Of a stretch of DNA of 64,000 bases, positions 50,784 to 60,963 are shown piece by piece (positions within the stretch are counted from its first letter, which is position 1; each line of letters opens with the position of its first letter). The notes beneath the pieces were generated by a model. The model was given only the letters and a program-made list of their open reading frames with translations. It searched no databases and was not told the origin of the DNA. Origin of the DNA: Thalassovita mediterranea (GTDB lineage: Bacteria; Pseudomonadota; Alphaproteobacteria; Rhodobacterales; Rhodobacteraceae); the NCBI RefSeq assembly GCF_001458435.1, contig NZ_CYSF01000006.1, positions 620,001-684,000 on the forward strand, in the 5' to 3' direction. Position numbers and translations under genes: made by a program.

Positions 50784-52463
50784 TTACTCGTCGCCGCCTT
50801 TCAGCGCTGCACCCAGGATGTCGCCCAGCGACGCACCGGAGTCGGAGGAACCGTACTGTTCCACGGCCTCTTTCTCTTCGGCGATTTCGCGTGCTTTGAT
50901 CGACAGGCCCAGACGACGGGTCTTGTTGTCCACGTTGGTCACGCGCACATCAACCTTGTCACCAACCGAGAAACGCTCGGGGCGCTGTTCGGCACGGTCA
51001 CGGGACAGATCGGAACGACGGATGAAGGATTTCATGCCTTCGTATTCCACTTCGATGCCGCCATCTTCGATTGCGGTCACTTCAACGGTTACGATCGAGC
51101 CACGCTTAACGCCACCGGTTGCTTCGGCGAACTTGTCACCACCCAGGGCTTTGATCGACAGCGAGATGCGCTCTTTTTCAACATCCACTTCGGAGACAAC
51201 GGCCGAAACCATGTCGCCTTTGCGGTAGTTCTGGATCGCGTCTTCGCCACGCTCGTCCCAGGACAGGTCGGACAGGTGAACCATGCCGTCGATTTCGCCG
51301 GGCAGGCCGATGAACAGACCGAATTCGGTGATGTTCTTGACTTCGCCTTCGACTTCGGTGCCCTCGGGGTGAGTTTCCGAGAAGACTTCCCACGGGTTGC
51401 GCATGGTTTGCTTCAGGCCCAGCGACACGCGGCGCTTGCCGGCGTCGATTTCCAGAACCATGACGTCCACTTCCTGCGAGGTCGAAACGATCTTGCCGGG
51501 GTGTACGTTTTTCTTGGTCCAGGACATTTCGGACACGTGAACCAGACCTTCAACGCCGGGCTCCAGCTCAACAAATGCACCGTAATCGGTGATGTTGGTG
51601 ACGCGACCTTTGTGAACCGATTCCAGCGGGTACTTCGCAGCAACCAGATCCCACGGATCTTCTTGCAGTTGCTTCATGCCCAGGCTGATGCGGTGGGTGT
51701 CTTTGTTGATCTTGATGACCTGAACCTTAACGGTTTCACTGATCGACAGGATCTCGGACGGGTGGTTCACACGGCGCCATGCCATGTCGGTGACGTGCAG
51801 CAGGCCGTCTACGCCGCCCAGGTCAACGAATGCACCGTATTCGGTGATGTTCTTAACAACACCGTCAACCGAATCGCCTTCGGCCAGCTTACCGATAACT
51901 TCGGCACGCTGTTCGGCACGCGACTCTTCCAGGATGGCGCGACGCGAAACAACGATGTTGCCACGACGACGGTCCATTTTCAGGATTTGGAACGGCTGCT
52001 TCAGACCCATCAGCGGGCCAGCGTCACGTACGGGACGTACGTCAACTTGCGAACCGGGCAGGAAGGCTACTGCACCACCCAGATCAACGGTGAAGCCACC
52101 TTTGACGCGGCCGAAGATGGCACCGTCAACACGCTGCTCGTCAGCGTAGGCTTTTTCCAGACGATCCCAGGCTTCTTCACGACGTGCCATCTCGCGCGAG
52201 ATAACAGCTTCGCCACGGGCGTTTTCAGCAGCGCGCAGGTATACTTCAACATCGTCGCCAACAGCGATTTCAGGAGCTTCACCCGGGTTTGCGAATTCTT
52301 TCAGCTCAACGCGGCCTTCCATTTTGTAGCCTACGTCGATAATGGCCTGGCCCGCTTCAATCGCGATTACCTTGCCTTTAACAACGGAACCCTCGGTCGG
52401 GGTGTCCATTTCGAAGCTTTCGTTCAAGAGTGCTTCAAACTCTTCCATCGAGGTCATAGCCAT
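50784..52463 (-). CDS. rpsA: 30S ribosomal protein S1
   Basis: 559 residues from ATG 52461-52463 (MAMTSMEEFEALLNESFE); an ATG two codons later is also possible and AAAGGA lies upstream. Six S1 RNA-binding repeats are visible, for example GAFVDLGGVDGLLHVTDMAW and GAFVELEPGVEGLVHVSEMS. Essential for translation initiation. Usually it follows cmk and precedes ihfB; here each junction holds inserted genes. Confidence 0.97.
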   Translation of the reverse strand: MAMTSMEEFEALLNESFEMDTPTEGSVVKGKVIAIEAGQAIIDVGYKMEGRVELKEFANPGEAPEIAVGDDVEVYLRAAENARGEAVISREMARREEAWDRLEKAYADEQRVDGAIFGRVKGGFTVDLGGAVAFLPGSQVDVRPVRDAGPLMGLKQPFQILKMDRRRGNIVVSRRAILEESRAEQRAEVIGKLAEGDSVDGVVKNITEYGAFVDLGGVDGLLHVTDMAWRRVNHPSEILSISETVKVQVIKINKDTHRISLGMKQLQEDPWDLVAAKYPLESVHKGRVTNITDYGAFVELEPGVEGLVHVSEMSWTKKNVHPGKIVSTSQEVDVMVLEIDAGKRRVSLGLKQTMRNPWEVFSETHPEGTEVEGEVKNITEFGLFIGLPGEIDGMVHLSDLSWDERGEDAIQNYRKGDMVSAVVSEVDVEKERISLSIKALGGDKFAEATGGVKRGSIVTVEVTAIEDGGIEVEYEGMKSFIRRSDLSRDRAEQRPERFSVGDKVDVRVTNVDNKTRRLGLSIKAREIAEEKEAVEQYGSSDSGASLGDILGAALKGGDE

Positions 52464-52734
52464 CTGGCGTATCAATCCTTTACAAGTCGTTTTAACTGGC
52501 CGACGGTTGTCTCCGCAGGTCTTGGGTTCATGATATCTTGCGCCGCAGCAACCGAGCAGTGGCATGAGGCGACACACAAACAAAGAACAAGGGCCTGAGT
52601 GTTCCTCAAACCCTCCTCACCTCATCCGCGACTCTTTACGGTCACAAGATTGATCGCGCGTATAGGCCCTGACAGCCAATATAGCAAGGAAAATTGACTC
52701 TGATCACGGTCACGATGCCCTGCCCTGTACGCAT
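52464..52734 (-). promoter_or_regulatory. rpsA leader and promoter region
   Basis: About 270 bp upstream of rpsA with no gene. Ribosome site AAAGGATTG lies near the start codon. No riboswitch was recognised; S1 leaders are often autoregulated by structure, which I cannot assess by eye. Confidence 0.4.
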
Positions 52735-52766
52735 GAAAAAGCCGCGACAGATCTGCCGCGGCTTTC
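52735..52766 (-). terminator. terminator of the nitroreductase gene
   Basis: Stem AGCCGCG / CGCGGCT; on the minus strand followed by TTTTTCATG. Confidence 0.75.
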
Positions 52767-52787
52767 GTCCTGTTCCCGCAGGAGGAC

Positions 52788-53420
52788 TTAGTTCACTTCG
52801 GTGATGAACTGGTCACGGGGACGGCGGACCTTTTTCAGGTTCACCAGCCAGTCACCCTCTTCCGCGCGATAGCCCAGCGGCAGCAGGATAACAGACCGCA
52901 GACCGCGCTCTTTCAGGCCCAGAATCTCATCCACTGCCTCGGGATCGAACCCTTCCATCGGGGTGCTGTCGACCTTTTGCTCCGCCGCAGCAGCCAGTGC
53001 AAAGCCCAGTGCGATATAGGCCTGACGGGCGGCGTGTTCATAGTTCACCTGCGCATCGCGCGGCAGGTACATGTTTTTGAGGTTGGTGTAGTACCCATCC
53101 AACAGCTCGCTCCGGCCACCGCGCTCATCCGCCATCTGGTCGGTCACCGCATCAACACGCGCCTCGGAATAGTTGTCCCACGCGGCGAACACCAGCAGGT
53201 GCGAGCCATCGGTGATCTGTTCCTGATTCCACGCAACCGGTTTGATTTTCTGGCGCAATTCGTTGTTGGTCACAACCAGCACTTCAAACGGCTGCAACCC
53301 GCTGGAGGTCGGCGCCAGTTCGATCGCTTCAAGGATCTTTTCCAGTTTCTCAGCAGGCACCGCTTTGGCGGGGTCCATTTTCTTGGTTGCGTAGCGCCAT
53401 TTGAGGTCGTCGTTCAGCAT
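52788..53420 (-). CDS. NAD(P)H-dependent nitroreductase family oxidoreductase
   Basis: 210 residues from ATG 53418-53420 (MLNDDLKWRYATKKMDP). FMN-binding RYATKK, AIELAPTSSGLQPFEVLV, and the C-terminal LPLGYRAEEGDWL are typical of NfsB-like enzymes. It reduces nitro or quinone compounds. The gene is divergent from an HxlR-family regulator, a frequent pair in which the regulator responds to aldehydes or electrophiles. Confidence 0.9.
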   Translation of the reverse strand: MLNDDLKWRYATKKMDPAKAVPAEKLEKILEAIELAPTSSGLQPFEVLVVTNNELRQKIKPVAWNQEQITDGSHLLVFAAWDNYSEARVDAVTDQMADERGGRSELLDGYYTNLKNMYLPRDAQVNYEHAARQAYIALGFALAAAAEQKVDSTPMEGFDPEAVDEILGLKERGLRSVILLPLGYRAEEGDWLVNLKKVRRPRDQFITEVN

Positions 53421-53570
53421 CTGTGCTATCCTTTTACACACGAGGTTTGCACCCGGGAGGAGGGTGGTATAAATTTGTGACTGGTATCTATTCGACACCA
53501 CCTAGATTGCAAGAGGGCACATTCCTGTGCCTCAGTCACATCGCTGAAACCACCCAAGGGGACGCCGCCC

Positions 53571-53966
53571 ATGCCCAAGGACCAATCGCAAGAGTCACAC
53601 ACCGCTCCAGCAGTACAGGACGGCCAGCAATGCGACCGCATCAAAGAGGTGCTGTCGCGCGTCGGGGATCGGTGGAGTGTGATGATCATCTTTTCGCTGG
53701 GCCGTGGCACCATGCGATTTAACGAGATGAAGCGTTACCTTGGCATCTCTCAGCGGATGCTCAGCCTGACGCTGAAGGCGCTGGAACGCGATGGGCTGGT
53801 GCAGCGCACGCTGCACCCGACAGTGCCGCCACGGGTGGATTATGACCTGACCGATCTGGGCCGATCCTTTTGCGAACCCGTCTATGCTATGGGCCGCTGG
53901 GCGCTGGACAATCTGGACAACATCGACAGATCACGCGCCGCCTATGATGCTGCGCAGGAGGATTAA
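53571..53966 (+). CDS. HxlR-family transcriptional regulator
   Basis: 131 residues with the winged-helix core CDRIKEVLSRVGDRWSVMII, FNEMKRYLGISQRMLSLTLK, LVQRTLHPTVPPRVDYDLTD. Cys24 before the helix is at the position used for redox or electrophile sensing in some members. Divergent from the nitroreductase; the 150 bp between contains a GGTGGT / ACCACC inverted repeat (53463-53502). Confidence 0.88.
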   Translation: MPKDQSQESHTAPAVQDGQQCDRIKEVLSRVGDRWSVMIIFSLGRGTMRFNEMKRYLGISQRMLSLTLKALERDGLVQRTLHPTVPPRVDYDLTDLGRSFCEPVYAMGRWALDNLDNIDRSRAAYDAAQED

Positions 53967-53975
53967 GCGCGACGT

Positions 53976-54584
53976 TTAGGCGCCTGCCGCCTCGATCGCC
54001 GCCACAGCCGCCGCAATCGCCGCCTCGATCGACAGATCAGAGGTATCAACAATCACCGCATCCTCTGCCGGCTTCAGCGGCGCGGTGGCACGTTCGCTGT
54101 CACGTTTATCGCGCGCAATCACATCGGCCAGCACATCGTCATAGCTCTGATCACTGCCCTTTTCCGACAGCTCCTTGAACCGGCGGGTGGCGCGCACCTC
54201 GGCACTGGCGGTGACGAACAGCTTGGCCTCTGCCTCGGGGCAGATCACCGTACCAATGTCGCGCCCATCCAGCACCGCGCCGCCATCACGGCGGGCAAAA
54301 GCCACCTGAAAATCCACCAGCGCCGACCGCACCTCTGGGATCACCGCAACCTTGCTCGCGGCCTGAGCCACCTCCGCAGTGCGCAGATCACCGTTTTCCA
54401 GATCCTCTGCCTGCAACGCTTGCGCGGCCTCGATCGCATCAGCGCCCGCCAGAACCTTCGCCCCCACCGCACGATAGAGCAGCCCCGTGTCCAAATGTGC
54501 GTAACCGAAATGCGCGGCCACAGCCTTGGAAATGGTGCCCTTGCCTGCAGCAGCGGGTCCGTCGATTGCGATGGTGAATGGCAT
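53976..54584 (-). CDS. cmk: cytidylate kinase
   Basis: 202 residues from ATG 54582-54584 ([20 protein letters not shown]). P-loop [30 protein letters not shown] and [17 protein letters not shown] are all diagnostic. Converts CMP and dCMP to the diphosphates. Next to aroA on the same strand as is common. Confidence 0.95.
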   Translation of the reverse strand: MPFTIAIDGPAAAGKGTISKAVAAHFGYAHLDTGLLYRAVGAKVLAGADAIEAAQALQAEDLENGDLRTAEVAQAASKVAVIPEVRSALVDFQVAFARRDGGAVLDGRDIGTVICPEAEAKLFVTASAEVRATRRFKELSEKGSDQSYDDVLADVIARDKRDSERATAPLKPAEDAVIVDTSDLSIEAAIAAAVAAIEAAGA

Positions 54585-54671
54585 GTCTCGCTCCTCTTCC
54601 TCAGCCAGAGGGGTACTGCACCCCCTGCCCTGCCTCAAGGTGGAATTATGGCGCACCCCGGCCTTACCCCC

Positions 54672-54707
54672 AAAAACGCGAAAACCCGGCCACTCAGGAC
54701 CGGGTTC
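54672..54707 (-). terminator. terminator of aroA
   Basis: Stem AACCCGG / CCGGGTT with extension; on the minus strand followed by TTTTCGCGTTTTT. Confidence 0.75.
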
Positions 54708-54728
54708 TCACTTTAAACAAACCAGCGA

Positions 54729-56075
54729 TCAATCGCGGCGCAGATCGGCGCCAAGGCCGCCCATCAGATCCTCAAAAATCGGGAAAGAGGTGGCAATCGG
54801 GCTGCCATCATCCACCGACACCGGCGCATTTGCCGCCATGCCCATCACCATGAAGCTCATGGCGATGCGGTGGTCCAGATGACTCTCACAGGTGGCGCCA
54901 CCGGGCACATTGCCGTGACCGCGCCCTTTGACGATCCACCAATCTTCGCCCTCATCCACCTCAACACCGTTCAGACGCAGACCCTTGGCCATCGCGTCGA
55001 TCCGGTCACTTTCCTTCACGCGCAGCTCTTTCACACCGCGCATCACCGTGTCCCCCTCGGCAAAGGCCGCGACAACGGACAGCACAGGGTATTCATCGAT
55101 CATGCTGGCCGCACCTTCGGGGTCAATTTCGGCCCCTTTCAGGTCGGGCGAGAAACGTGCGCGCAGATCGGCGACCGGCTCCCCCCCCTCTTCGCGCTCG
55201 TTCTCAAACGTCAGGTCCGCGCCCATGGATTGCAGCGCATAGAACAGACCGGCGCGGGTCGGGTTCAGACCGATGTTGGGCACCAGAACGTCCGAACCGG
55301 GCGTGATGATCGCCGCACAAACAGGGAAAGCGGCCGAGGACGGATCGCGCGGCACCACAATGGTTTGCGGCTTCAGCTCAGGCCGCCCTTTCAGGGTGAT
55401 GACACGGCCCTCTTCGGTCACTTCGGTGCGGATATCGGCACCGAAACCGGCCAGCATCCGTTCGGTGTGATCGCGGGTCGCTTCCTTTTCGATCACTACA
55501 GTCTCGCCCGGCGCATTCAGACCCGCCAGCAGCACCGCCGATTTCACCTGCGCCGACGGCATCGGCACCTCATAGCGCACCGGCACCGGATCAGCCGCGC
55601 CAACAATGGTCATCGGCAGACGGCCACCAGAGCGGCCATAGGACTGCGCCCCAAACAGCGCAATCGGATCCGTCACCCGCGCCATCGGACGCCCGTTGAG
55701 CGACGCATCCCCCGTGAAAGTCACCGTGATCGGCGTCGTCGCCATCGCGCCCATGATCAGGCGCACACCGGTGCCAGAGTTGCCGCAATCAATCACATTG
55801 TCAGGTTCGGCAAAGCCACCCACGCCGACGCCATGCACATGCCATGTGCCATCCTCGTCGCGCGTGATCTCTGCCCCGAAGGCGCGCATCGCCTTGGCGG
55901 TGTCCAGTACGTCCTCACCTTCCAGCAGGCCGGTGACTACGGTCTCACCCACCGCCATCGCGCCGAACAACAGCGACCGGTGGCTGATGGATTTATCGCC
56001 GGGCACATGGGCCTCACCCTTCAGCGGGCCGCATTTGTGCGATGACATCGGAATGGGGGTGCCGTGGCCGGACAT
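54729..56075 (-). CDS. aroA: 3-phosphoshikimate 1-carboxyvinyltransferase (EPSP synthase)
   Basis: 448 residues, the class II-type length for alphaproteobacteria. [18 protein letters not shown] (phosphate and shikimate site), [15 protein letters not shown] (the glyphosate-site loop), [29 protein letters not shown] and [16 protein letters not shown] are intact. Catalyses the sixth step of the shikimate pathway. The loop reads SGTGVRL with Gly-Thr-Gly in place of the Ala seen in glyphosate-tolerant enzymes of some class II members, though this is only a visual comparison. Confidence 0.96.
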   Translation of the reverse strand: MSGHGTPIPMSSHKCGPLKGEAHVPGDKSISHRSLLFGAMAVGETVVTGLLEGEDVLDTAKAMRAFGAEITRDEDGTWHVHGVGVGGFAEPDNVIDCGNSGTGVRLIMGAMATTPITVTFTGDASLNGRPMARVTDPIALFGAQSYGRSGGRLPMTIVGAADPVPVRYEVPMPSAQVKSAVLLAGLNAPGETVVIEKEATRDHTERMLAGFGADIRTEVTEEGRVITLKGRPELKPQTIVVPRDPSSAAFPVCAAIITPGSDVLVPNIGLNPTRAGLFYALQSMGADLTFENEREEGGEPVADLRARFSPDLKGAEIDPEGAASMIDEYPVLSVVAAFAEGDTVMRGVKELRVKESDRIDAMAKGLRLNGVEVDEGEDWWIVKGRGHGNVPGGATCESHLDHRIAMSFMVMGMAANAPVSVDDGSPIATSFPIFEDLMGGLGADLRRD

Positions 56076-56176
56076 GGTGCGCTCTCCTCAAAGTCTTCCC
56101 CGCTGATAGCGCAAACCCAAAGGTGCGTCCATATAGACCCGCCGACAAAAGGAAAGAGGCGCCGCGATCCACCACA

Positions 56177-56206
56177 GCGCCCCTTTCAATGTTCTGATAA
56201 ATACTC
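56177..56206. repeat. dispersed intergenic repeat, copy 1
   Basis: GCGCCCCTTTCAATGTTC followed by an AT-rich ATACTC; near-identical to 61509-61537. Both copies lie just after the stop of a minus-strand gene (trmB here, phoH there). Confidence 0.6.
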
Positions 56207-56218
56207 AATCCACACCGC

Positions 56219-56965
56219 TCACACGCGGCGGAAGGTCAGGTAATGCGGCGTCCGCCCTTCGCGCAGTGCTTTCTGCTCATAGCGGGTGGAAATCCAGTCC
56301 TCCCACGACTGACGCCAATCCTCCGGCCCCTCGGCCAGCCATTCAAAACCGGCCTTCGGCACCTCTTGCAAGGTCTGGCGCACATAGTCGGGAATATCGG
56401 TCGCCACGCGGAAAATCGCACCGGGCTTCAGCACGCGGGCCAGTGGTTGCAGGTGTTCCTGCGTCACAAAGCGGCGGCGGTGGTGGCGTTTTTTCGGCCA
56501 CGGATCGGGGTAGAGGAGGAAGGCACGGCTGATCGACGCTTCTGGCAACACATCAAACATATCGCGCGCATCGCCGGGGTGGACCTTGACGTTCTCAACA
56601 CCCGCGTCACGGATTTTGCCCAACAGCATCGCAACCCCGTTGATATAGGGTTCACAGCCGATGATGCCGACATCGCGGTTGCTAGCTGCCTGATGCACCA
56701 TATGTTCGCCGCCGCCAAATCCGACCTCCAGCCAGACGTCTTTGCCGGGGAACATCTGTTCCAGATCCAGCGGGGTGCGGTCGGGGTTTTCCTCCCAACC
56801 GACAGCGCCGGGCGACAGGGCGGCCAGATCTTCGTCCAGATACTTCTGCTGGCTATCGCGCAGACCCTTACCTTTGAAACGGCCATAGAAATTGCGCCAC
56901 GGCGCGCCCGAGGGGTGGCCTTTCGGGTGATCTGCACCGGATGTATCGTCAGGAGTATCTGCCAT
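56219..56965 (-). CDS. trmB: tRNA (guanine-N7-)-methyltransferase
   Basis: 248 residues. LEVGFGGGEHMVHQA is the SAM-binding loop; IGCEPYINGVAMLLGKI, LYPDPWPKKRHHRRRFV (the family PDPWPKxRHxKRR signature) and the C-terminal region are complete. It makes m7G46 in tRNA. Downstream of metK, its cofactor-producing neighbour, with terminators between. Confidence 0.96.
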   Translation of the reverse strand: MADTPDDTSGADHPKGHPSGAPWRNFYGRFKGKGLRDSQQKYLDEDLAALSPGAVGWEENPDRTPLDLEQMFPGKDVWLEVGFGGGEHMVHQAASNRDVGIIGCEPYINGVAMLLGKIRDAGVENVKVHPGDARDMFDVLPEASISRAFLLYPDPWPKKRHHRRRFVTQEHLQPLARVLKPGAIFRVATDIPDYVRQTLQEVPKAGFEWLAEGPEDWRQSWEDWISTRYEQKALREGRTPHYLTFRRV

Positions 56966-57138
56966 GGTCTCTCACGCATTTGGTTGGCCAGAGCCTTTGC
57001 CGCAAGGCGTGCGCGGCGTCAAGGGGTGCAGCTATTTCCCTATTCGACGTACCGCCCGACCGATAGGTCGGGCTGCGCCTGCCTGCCGCTCGGCAGGCGC
57101 ATTCGCGCCTACCCAGGCAGACGCCGCCCTAAGCTCTT

Positions 57139-57180
57139 AAAACGAAAATAGCCGCAATACCGATGGGTGTCGCGACTATT
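57139..57180 (-). terminator. terminator of metK
   Basis: Stem AATAGTCGC / GCGGCTATT with one G-T pair; on the minus strand followed by TTCGTTTT. The GC-rich palindromic DNA at 57060-57125 to its left contains further hairpins (GCCTGCC / GGCAGGC). Confidence 0.65.
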
Positions 57181-57204
57181 AAATATGTAATTCGACGTCA
57201 GCCC

Positions 57205-58410
57205 TTAGGCGGTCGCAAAGGCGATCTTGCCAACCTCTTTCTTCAGCTGCTCTACCAGATCAACCGCTTCCCACGAGAAGCCGCCGTCCGCATCCGGTGT
57301 ACGGCCGAAGTGGCCGTAAGCGGCTGTGCGGGCATAGATCGGGCGGTTCAGGCCCAGATGGGTGCGGATGCCGCGCGGGGTCAGGTCCATCACATGTGGA
57401 ATCGCCGCCTCAATCTCTGCCGCGTCCACCTGACCTGTGCCGTGCAGATCCGCATAGATCGACAGCGGGTGGGATACCCCAATCGCATAGCTCAACTGAA
57501 TGGTGCAACGATCGGCCAGACCGGCTGCCACAACGTTTTTCGCCAGATAGCGTGCCGCATAGGCTGCGGAACGGTCCACTTTGGTCGGATCTTTACCGGA
57601 AAACGCACCGCCACCGTGCGGTGCGGCACCGCCGTAAGTGTCCACGATGATCTTGCGCCCAGTCAGACCCGCGTCCCCATCAGGGCCGCCGATTACGAAC
57701 TTGCCGGTCGGGTTCACGTGCCAGATGGTATCGGCGCTGATCCAGCCCTCGGGCAGGGTGTCGCGGATGTAAGGCTCTACAATGTCGCGAATATCTGCGC
57801 TGGTCTGGGTTTCGTCCGCATGCTGGGTCGACAACACGATAGAGGACACGCCAACCGGCTTGCCATCCACATAGTTGACCGAGATTTGCGATTTCGCATC
57901 AGGGCGCAGGGTCGGCTCGGCACCGGATTTGCGCGCATTTGCCAGGCGACGCAGGATCGCGTGGCTATACTGGATCGGCGCAGGCATCAGTGCATCGGTT
58001 TCATTGGTGGCGTAGCCAAACATGATCCCCTGATCGCCAGCGCCCTCTTCCTTGTCCGCCGCAGCATCAACACCCTGGGCAATGTGGGCGGATTGTTCGT
58101 GCAAGAGGTTGGTGATTTCCACAGTTTCGTGGTGGAACTTGTCCTGCTCATAGCCGATGTCTTTGATACAGGCGCGGGCGATCTCGTCAATCTTGCCCAT
58201 GTATTCGGTCAGTTTGCTCTGATCCGACAGGCCCACTTCACCGCCGATCACAACGCGGTTGGTGGTGGCAAAGGTTTCAGCGGCAACGCGCGCTTCGGGT
58301 TCTTCGGCCAGAAAGGCATCCAGCACAGCGTCAGAGATGCGGTCACACACCTTATCGGGATGGCCCTCTGAAACGGACTCAGAGGTGAAGGTGTAGGTCG
58401 ATCGTGTCAT
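57205..58410 (-). CDS. metK: S-adenosylmethionine synthase
   Basis: 401 residues from ATG 58408-58410 ([20 protein letters not shown]). [39 protein letters not shown] and [20 protein letters not shown] ([16 protein letters not shown] follows) are the ATP and methionine sites. Makes SAM. A SAM/SAH riboswitch covers its ribosome site. Confidence 0.97.
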   Translation of the reverse strand: MTRSTYTFTSESVSEGHPDKVCDRISDAVLDAFLAEEPEARVAAETFATTNRVVIGGEVGLSDQSKLTEYMGKIDEIARACIKDIGYEQDKFHHETVEITNLLHEQSAHIAQGVDAAADKEEGAGDQGIMFGYATNETDALMPAPIQYSHAILRRLANARKSGAEPTLRPDAKSQISVNYVDGKPVGVSSIVLSTQHADETQTSADIRDIVEPYIRDTLPEGWISADTIWHVNPTGKFVIGGPDGDAGLTGRKIIVDTYGGAAPHGGGAFSGKDPTKVDRSAAYAARYLAKNVVAAGLADRCTIQLSYAIGVSHPLSIYADLHGTGQVDAAEIEAAIPHVMDLTPRGIRTHLGLNRPIYARTAAYGHFGRTPDADGGFSWEAVDLVEQLKKEVGKIAFATA

Positions 58411-58415
58411 GGGAT

Positions 58416-58461
58416 ATTGCTCCATTAAGGTCTGCCCGCCACGTCAGGAAGCCGTTGTGAC
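58416..58461 (-). ncRNA. SAM/SAH riboswitch upstream of metK
   Basis: The minus strand reads GTCACAACGGCTTCCTGACG, then TGGC, and ends TTAATGGAGCA shortly before the ATG of metK. This matches the small pseudoknotted SAM/SAH riboswitch of Rhodobacterales, in which the ribosome site (GGAGCA) is part of the ligand-bound fold. High SAM or SAH should block translation of metK. Confidence 0.88.
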
Positions 58462-58500
58462 GGGGAATTCCAAACTCGTTACGCGTCACGCAATGTGAGG

Positions 58501-60009
58501 TCAATCAGCAAAACGGCGCAAAACAGCGCGCTGATAGGCCCAAATCGCGAAAAACAGCGTAATCAGGGCAGATAGCGCCAATAGATCGCCTGTCACGCTA
58601 TAAATTGTTCGTGAGGCAGGCGCGGGCAGCGGGTGATCCACATGGCCGGCCACACCCAGCGGTAGGGCGGCCAGCACGCGGCCTTTGGAATCAATCACCG
58701 CCGATACGCCTGTGTTGGCCGCCCGCACCATCGGCAGGCCCTGTTCAATCGCCCGCAACCGCGCCTGCGCCAGATGCTGATAAGGGCCGGAGATTTGGCC
58801 AAACCATGCATCATTCGTCAGTTGCATCAAAAACGCCGGACGCTCTGGCGCCGCGCCCACATCATTGGGGAACACCGCCTCATAACAGATCAACGGCAAT
58901 GCACGCCCCAAAGCGCCCAAATCCATCAGGCGCGGACCCGGACCTGCGGAAAACCCATCGCCTTGCGTGGTCGCCATGCCATGAATGCCAAAGCGCGCCA
59001 TCACATTGCCAAAGGGCACATATTCACCAAAGGGCACGAGGTGGTATTTATCGTAGATCTGGCTAACGCGGCCTTCGCTATCTAGCAGCGCCGCGCTGTT
59101 ATAGATCTGCCGCCCTTCAAACCGCTGAATGCCAAACACCAGCGGCACGCCCTTTGCCGCATCTGCCATCACCGCCAATGTGCGATCCGCACGGTCCAGC
59201 GCCACAGGCACCGATGTTTCAGGCCAGATGATCAGATCAGGGCGCGGGTTTGCCTCGCTCGCCGCAATCGCACGGCGGAAAAACGTTGGAATATGCGCCG
59301 GATCCCATTTTTGATGCTGCGGCGCATTGGGCTGCACCAGCCGAACCACAGGCCGATCTGTCAGATCCTCAGGCGCGCCTTGCAAGGCGTTGCCAGTGAT
59401 CCAAAACAGCGCAAAACCCAACCCCACCAGCGCACCGCGCCAGTCACGCTGACCTGCCATCACGATCGCCGCCCCAAACAGCAGCGCCAACAGCGTCAGC
59501 CCTTGTGGGCCAATGATCGCCGCCCATTGCGCCACAGGCGTTTCAATCCAGATGTGCCCAATCAGCGCCCAGGGAAAACCGGTGAAGATATAGCTGCGCA
59601 AAAACTCCGCCGCCGCCAGCAGCACCGCCGCGCCCCACAGCCCCATACGCAAGCGTACAGAAATACCGCCCGCCGCGCCCCAGAACAGCGCCATACCGCC
59701 CGCCATCCCGATGAGGGCAAAGGGCGCCATCCAACCATGGCGCGCCAGATCGACCAGAAAGGGCTCAATGATCCACGACAGCGCCAGCGCAAAATAACCA
59801 AAGCCAAAGGCCCAGCCGCGCCAAAACCCTTGCCGTGCGGTTCCGGCCAATGACACCCGCAACAGACCCAGCCCCAAGCCGATCAGCGACAGAAACCACA
59901 GATCAAACGGCGCCTGTCCGGTGGCCGCAATCACCCCCGCGCCAACAGACACCAAGAGGCCACGCCACCCCTCAGCCCGCACCCAGCGCCAGCTTGCTAC
60001 CTCGGCCAC
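58501..60009 (-). CDS. lnt: apolipoprotein N-acyltransferase
   Basis: 502 residues from a GTG start. Six to seven N-terminal membrane helices precede a nitrilase domain with the Glu-Lys-Cys triad: LIIWPETSVPVA (Glu), YDKYHLVPFGEYVPFG (Lys) and LPLICYEAVFPND (Cys). It adds the third acyl chain to lipoproteins in the inner membrane. Follows the corC-like gene by 11 nt, the standard phoH-ybeY-corC-lnt order. Confidence 0.96.
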   Translation of the reverse strand: MAEVASWRWVRAEGWRGLLVSVGAGVIAATGQAPFDLWFLSLIGLGLGLLRVSLAGTARQGFWRGWAFGFGYFALALSWIIEPFLVDLARHGWMAPFALIGMAGGMALFWGAAGGISVRLRMGLWGAAVLLAAAEFLRSYIFTGFPWALIGHIWIETPVAQWAAIIGPQGLTLLALLFGAAIVMAGQRDWRGALVGLGFALFWITGNALQGAPEDLTDRPVVRLVQPNAPQHQKWDPAHIPTFFRRAIAASEANPRPDLIIWPETSVPVALDRADRTLAVMADAAKGVPLVFGIQRFEGRQIYNSAALLDSEGRVSQIYDKYHLVPFGEYVPFGNVMARFGIHGMATTQGDGFSAGPGPRLMDLGALGRALPLICYEAVFPNDVGAAPERPAFLMQLTNDAWFGQISGPYQHLAQARLRAIEQGLPMVRAANTGVSAVIDSKGRVLAALPLGVAGHVDHPLPAPASRTIYSVTGDLLALSALITLFFAIWAYQRAVLRRFAD

Positions 60010-60020
60010 GCCCGCGCCGC

Positions 60021-60902
60021 TCAGCCGGTTTTCAGCCGCACGCGCAGCCGCTTGATCCGGCGCGGATCAGCGTCCACCACCATGATCTCATGCCCCGCAG
60101 GGTGCTGAACCACCTCGCCGCGCACGGGCACACGCCCACACAGCAGGAAGACCAAACCGCCTAAAGTGTCGATCTCTTCTTCGTCGATCTCGGCACTGTC
60201 GGTCAGCGACAGGCCGATCTCTTCCTCGAACTCATCCAGCGGGGTTTTGGATAGCGCCAGATACTCACCGGGTTTCTCAGCGATCCAGAACTTGTCATCC
60301 TCGGCGTCGTGTTCATCCTCGATCTCACCGACGACCTGTTCGATCAGATCCTCGATGGTCAGCAGGCCATCCACGCCACCAAATTCGTCAATCACCAGCG
60401 CCATATGCCGCCGTTCGGTCTGCATCTTCTGCAACAAGACGCCCAACGACATCGACGGCGGCACGTATAGCAGCGGGCGCAGCATCGCCTTCAGCGAAAA
60501 CTCCTCGCCCTCACCGCCATTGAAGCCAAAGCGCAGGGCAAAATCCTTCAGGTGAACCATGCCCAGCGGCGTGTCCAAGGTGCCGCTGTAAACCGGCAGA
60601 CGGGTGAACCCCGTTTCGCGCAGCACCTGCACCAGTTCCTCACGGCTGGTGGTTTCCGCCACGGCGATAATATCAGCCTTGGGAATGGCGACGTCGCGCA
60701 CCCGTACCCGTGCAAGGGCATTCATCAATGTCTGATGCTGGCGTTGCGTGTTGGCCTGCGTCAGGGGCGCGGTCTGATCCTCCGCCGTTTGCGCAGTGCC
60801 TTTGGCCCCGAAAAGCCGCTTAAAAATACCCGGTTTCGGGTGCTCCAGTGTCAGTGGCGCGCTGTGCGCCGCCGTAGAAGAGCCGTCAGGTCCGTCGCCC
60901 AT
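60021..60902 (-). CDS. CorC/TlyC-type CBS-domain protein
   Basis: 293 residues: an N-terminal charged region, two CBS domains (about 66-185; VRVRDVAIPKADIIAVAETT, RHMALVIDEFGGVDGLLTIE) and a C-terminal CorC_HlyC domain (LVFLLCGRVPVRGEVVQHPA). Members influence magnesium/cobalt efflux or membrane transport. Fixed position between ybeY and lnt. Confidence 0.9.
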   Translation of the reverse strand: MGDGPDGSSTAAHSAPLTLEHPKPGIFKRLFGAKGTAQTAEDQTAPLTQANTQRQHQTLMNALARVRVRDVAIPKADIIAVAETTSREELVQVLRETGFTRLPVYSGTLDTPLGMVHLKDFALRFGFNGGEGEEFSLKAMLRPLLYVPPSMSLGVLLQKMQTERRHMALVIDEFGGVDGLLTIEDLIEQVVGEIEDEHDAEDDKFWIAEKPGEYLALSKTPLDEFEEEIGLSLTDSAEIDEEEIDTLGGLVFLLCGRVPVRGEVVQHPAGHEIMVVDADPRRIKRLRVRLKTG

Positions 60903-60963
60903 CTTACCTTTCCAAATTGTTCAGGACCCAATGTGGGTCCTTCAGTCTAACGACACAAGCCGT

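Noticed and set aside
50673-52598. 641-codon plus-strand frame
   Set aside because: Complete antisense shadow of rpsA, produced by its codon pattern.
57163-58371. 402-codon plus-strand frame
   Set aside because: Antisense of metK.
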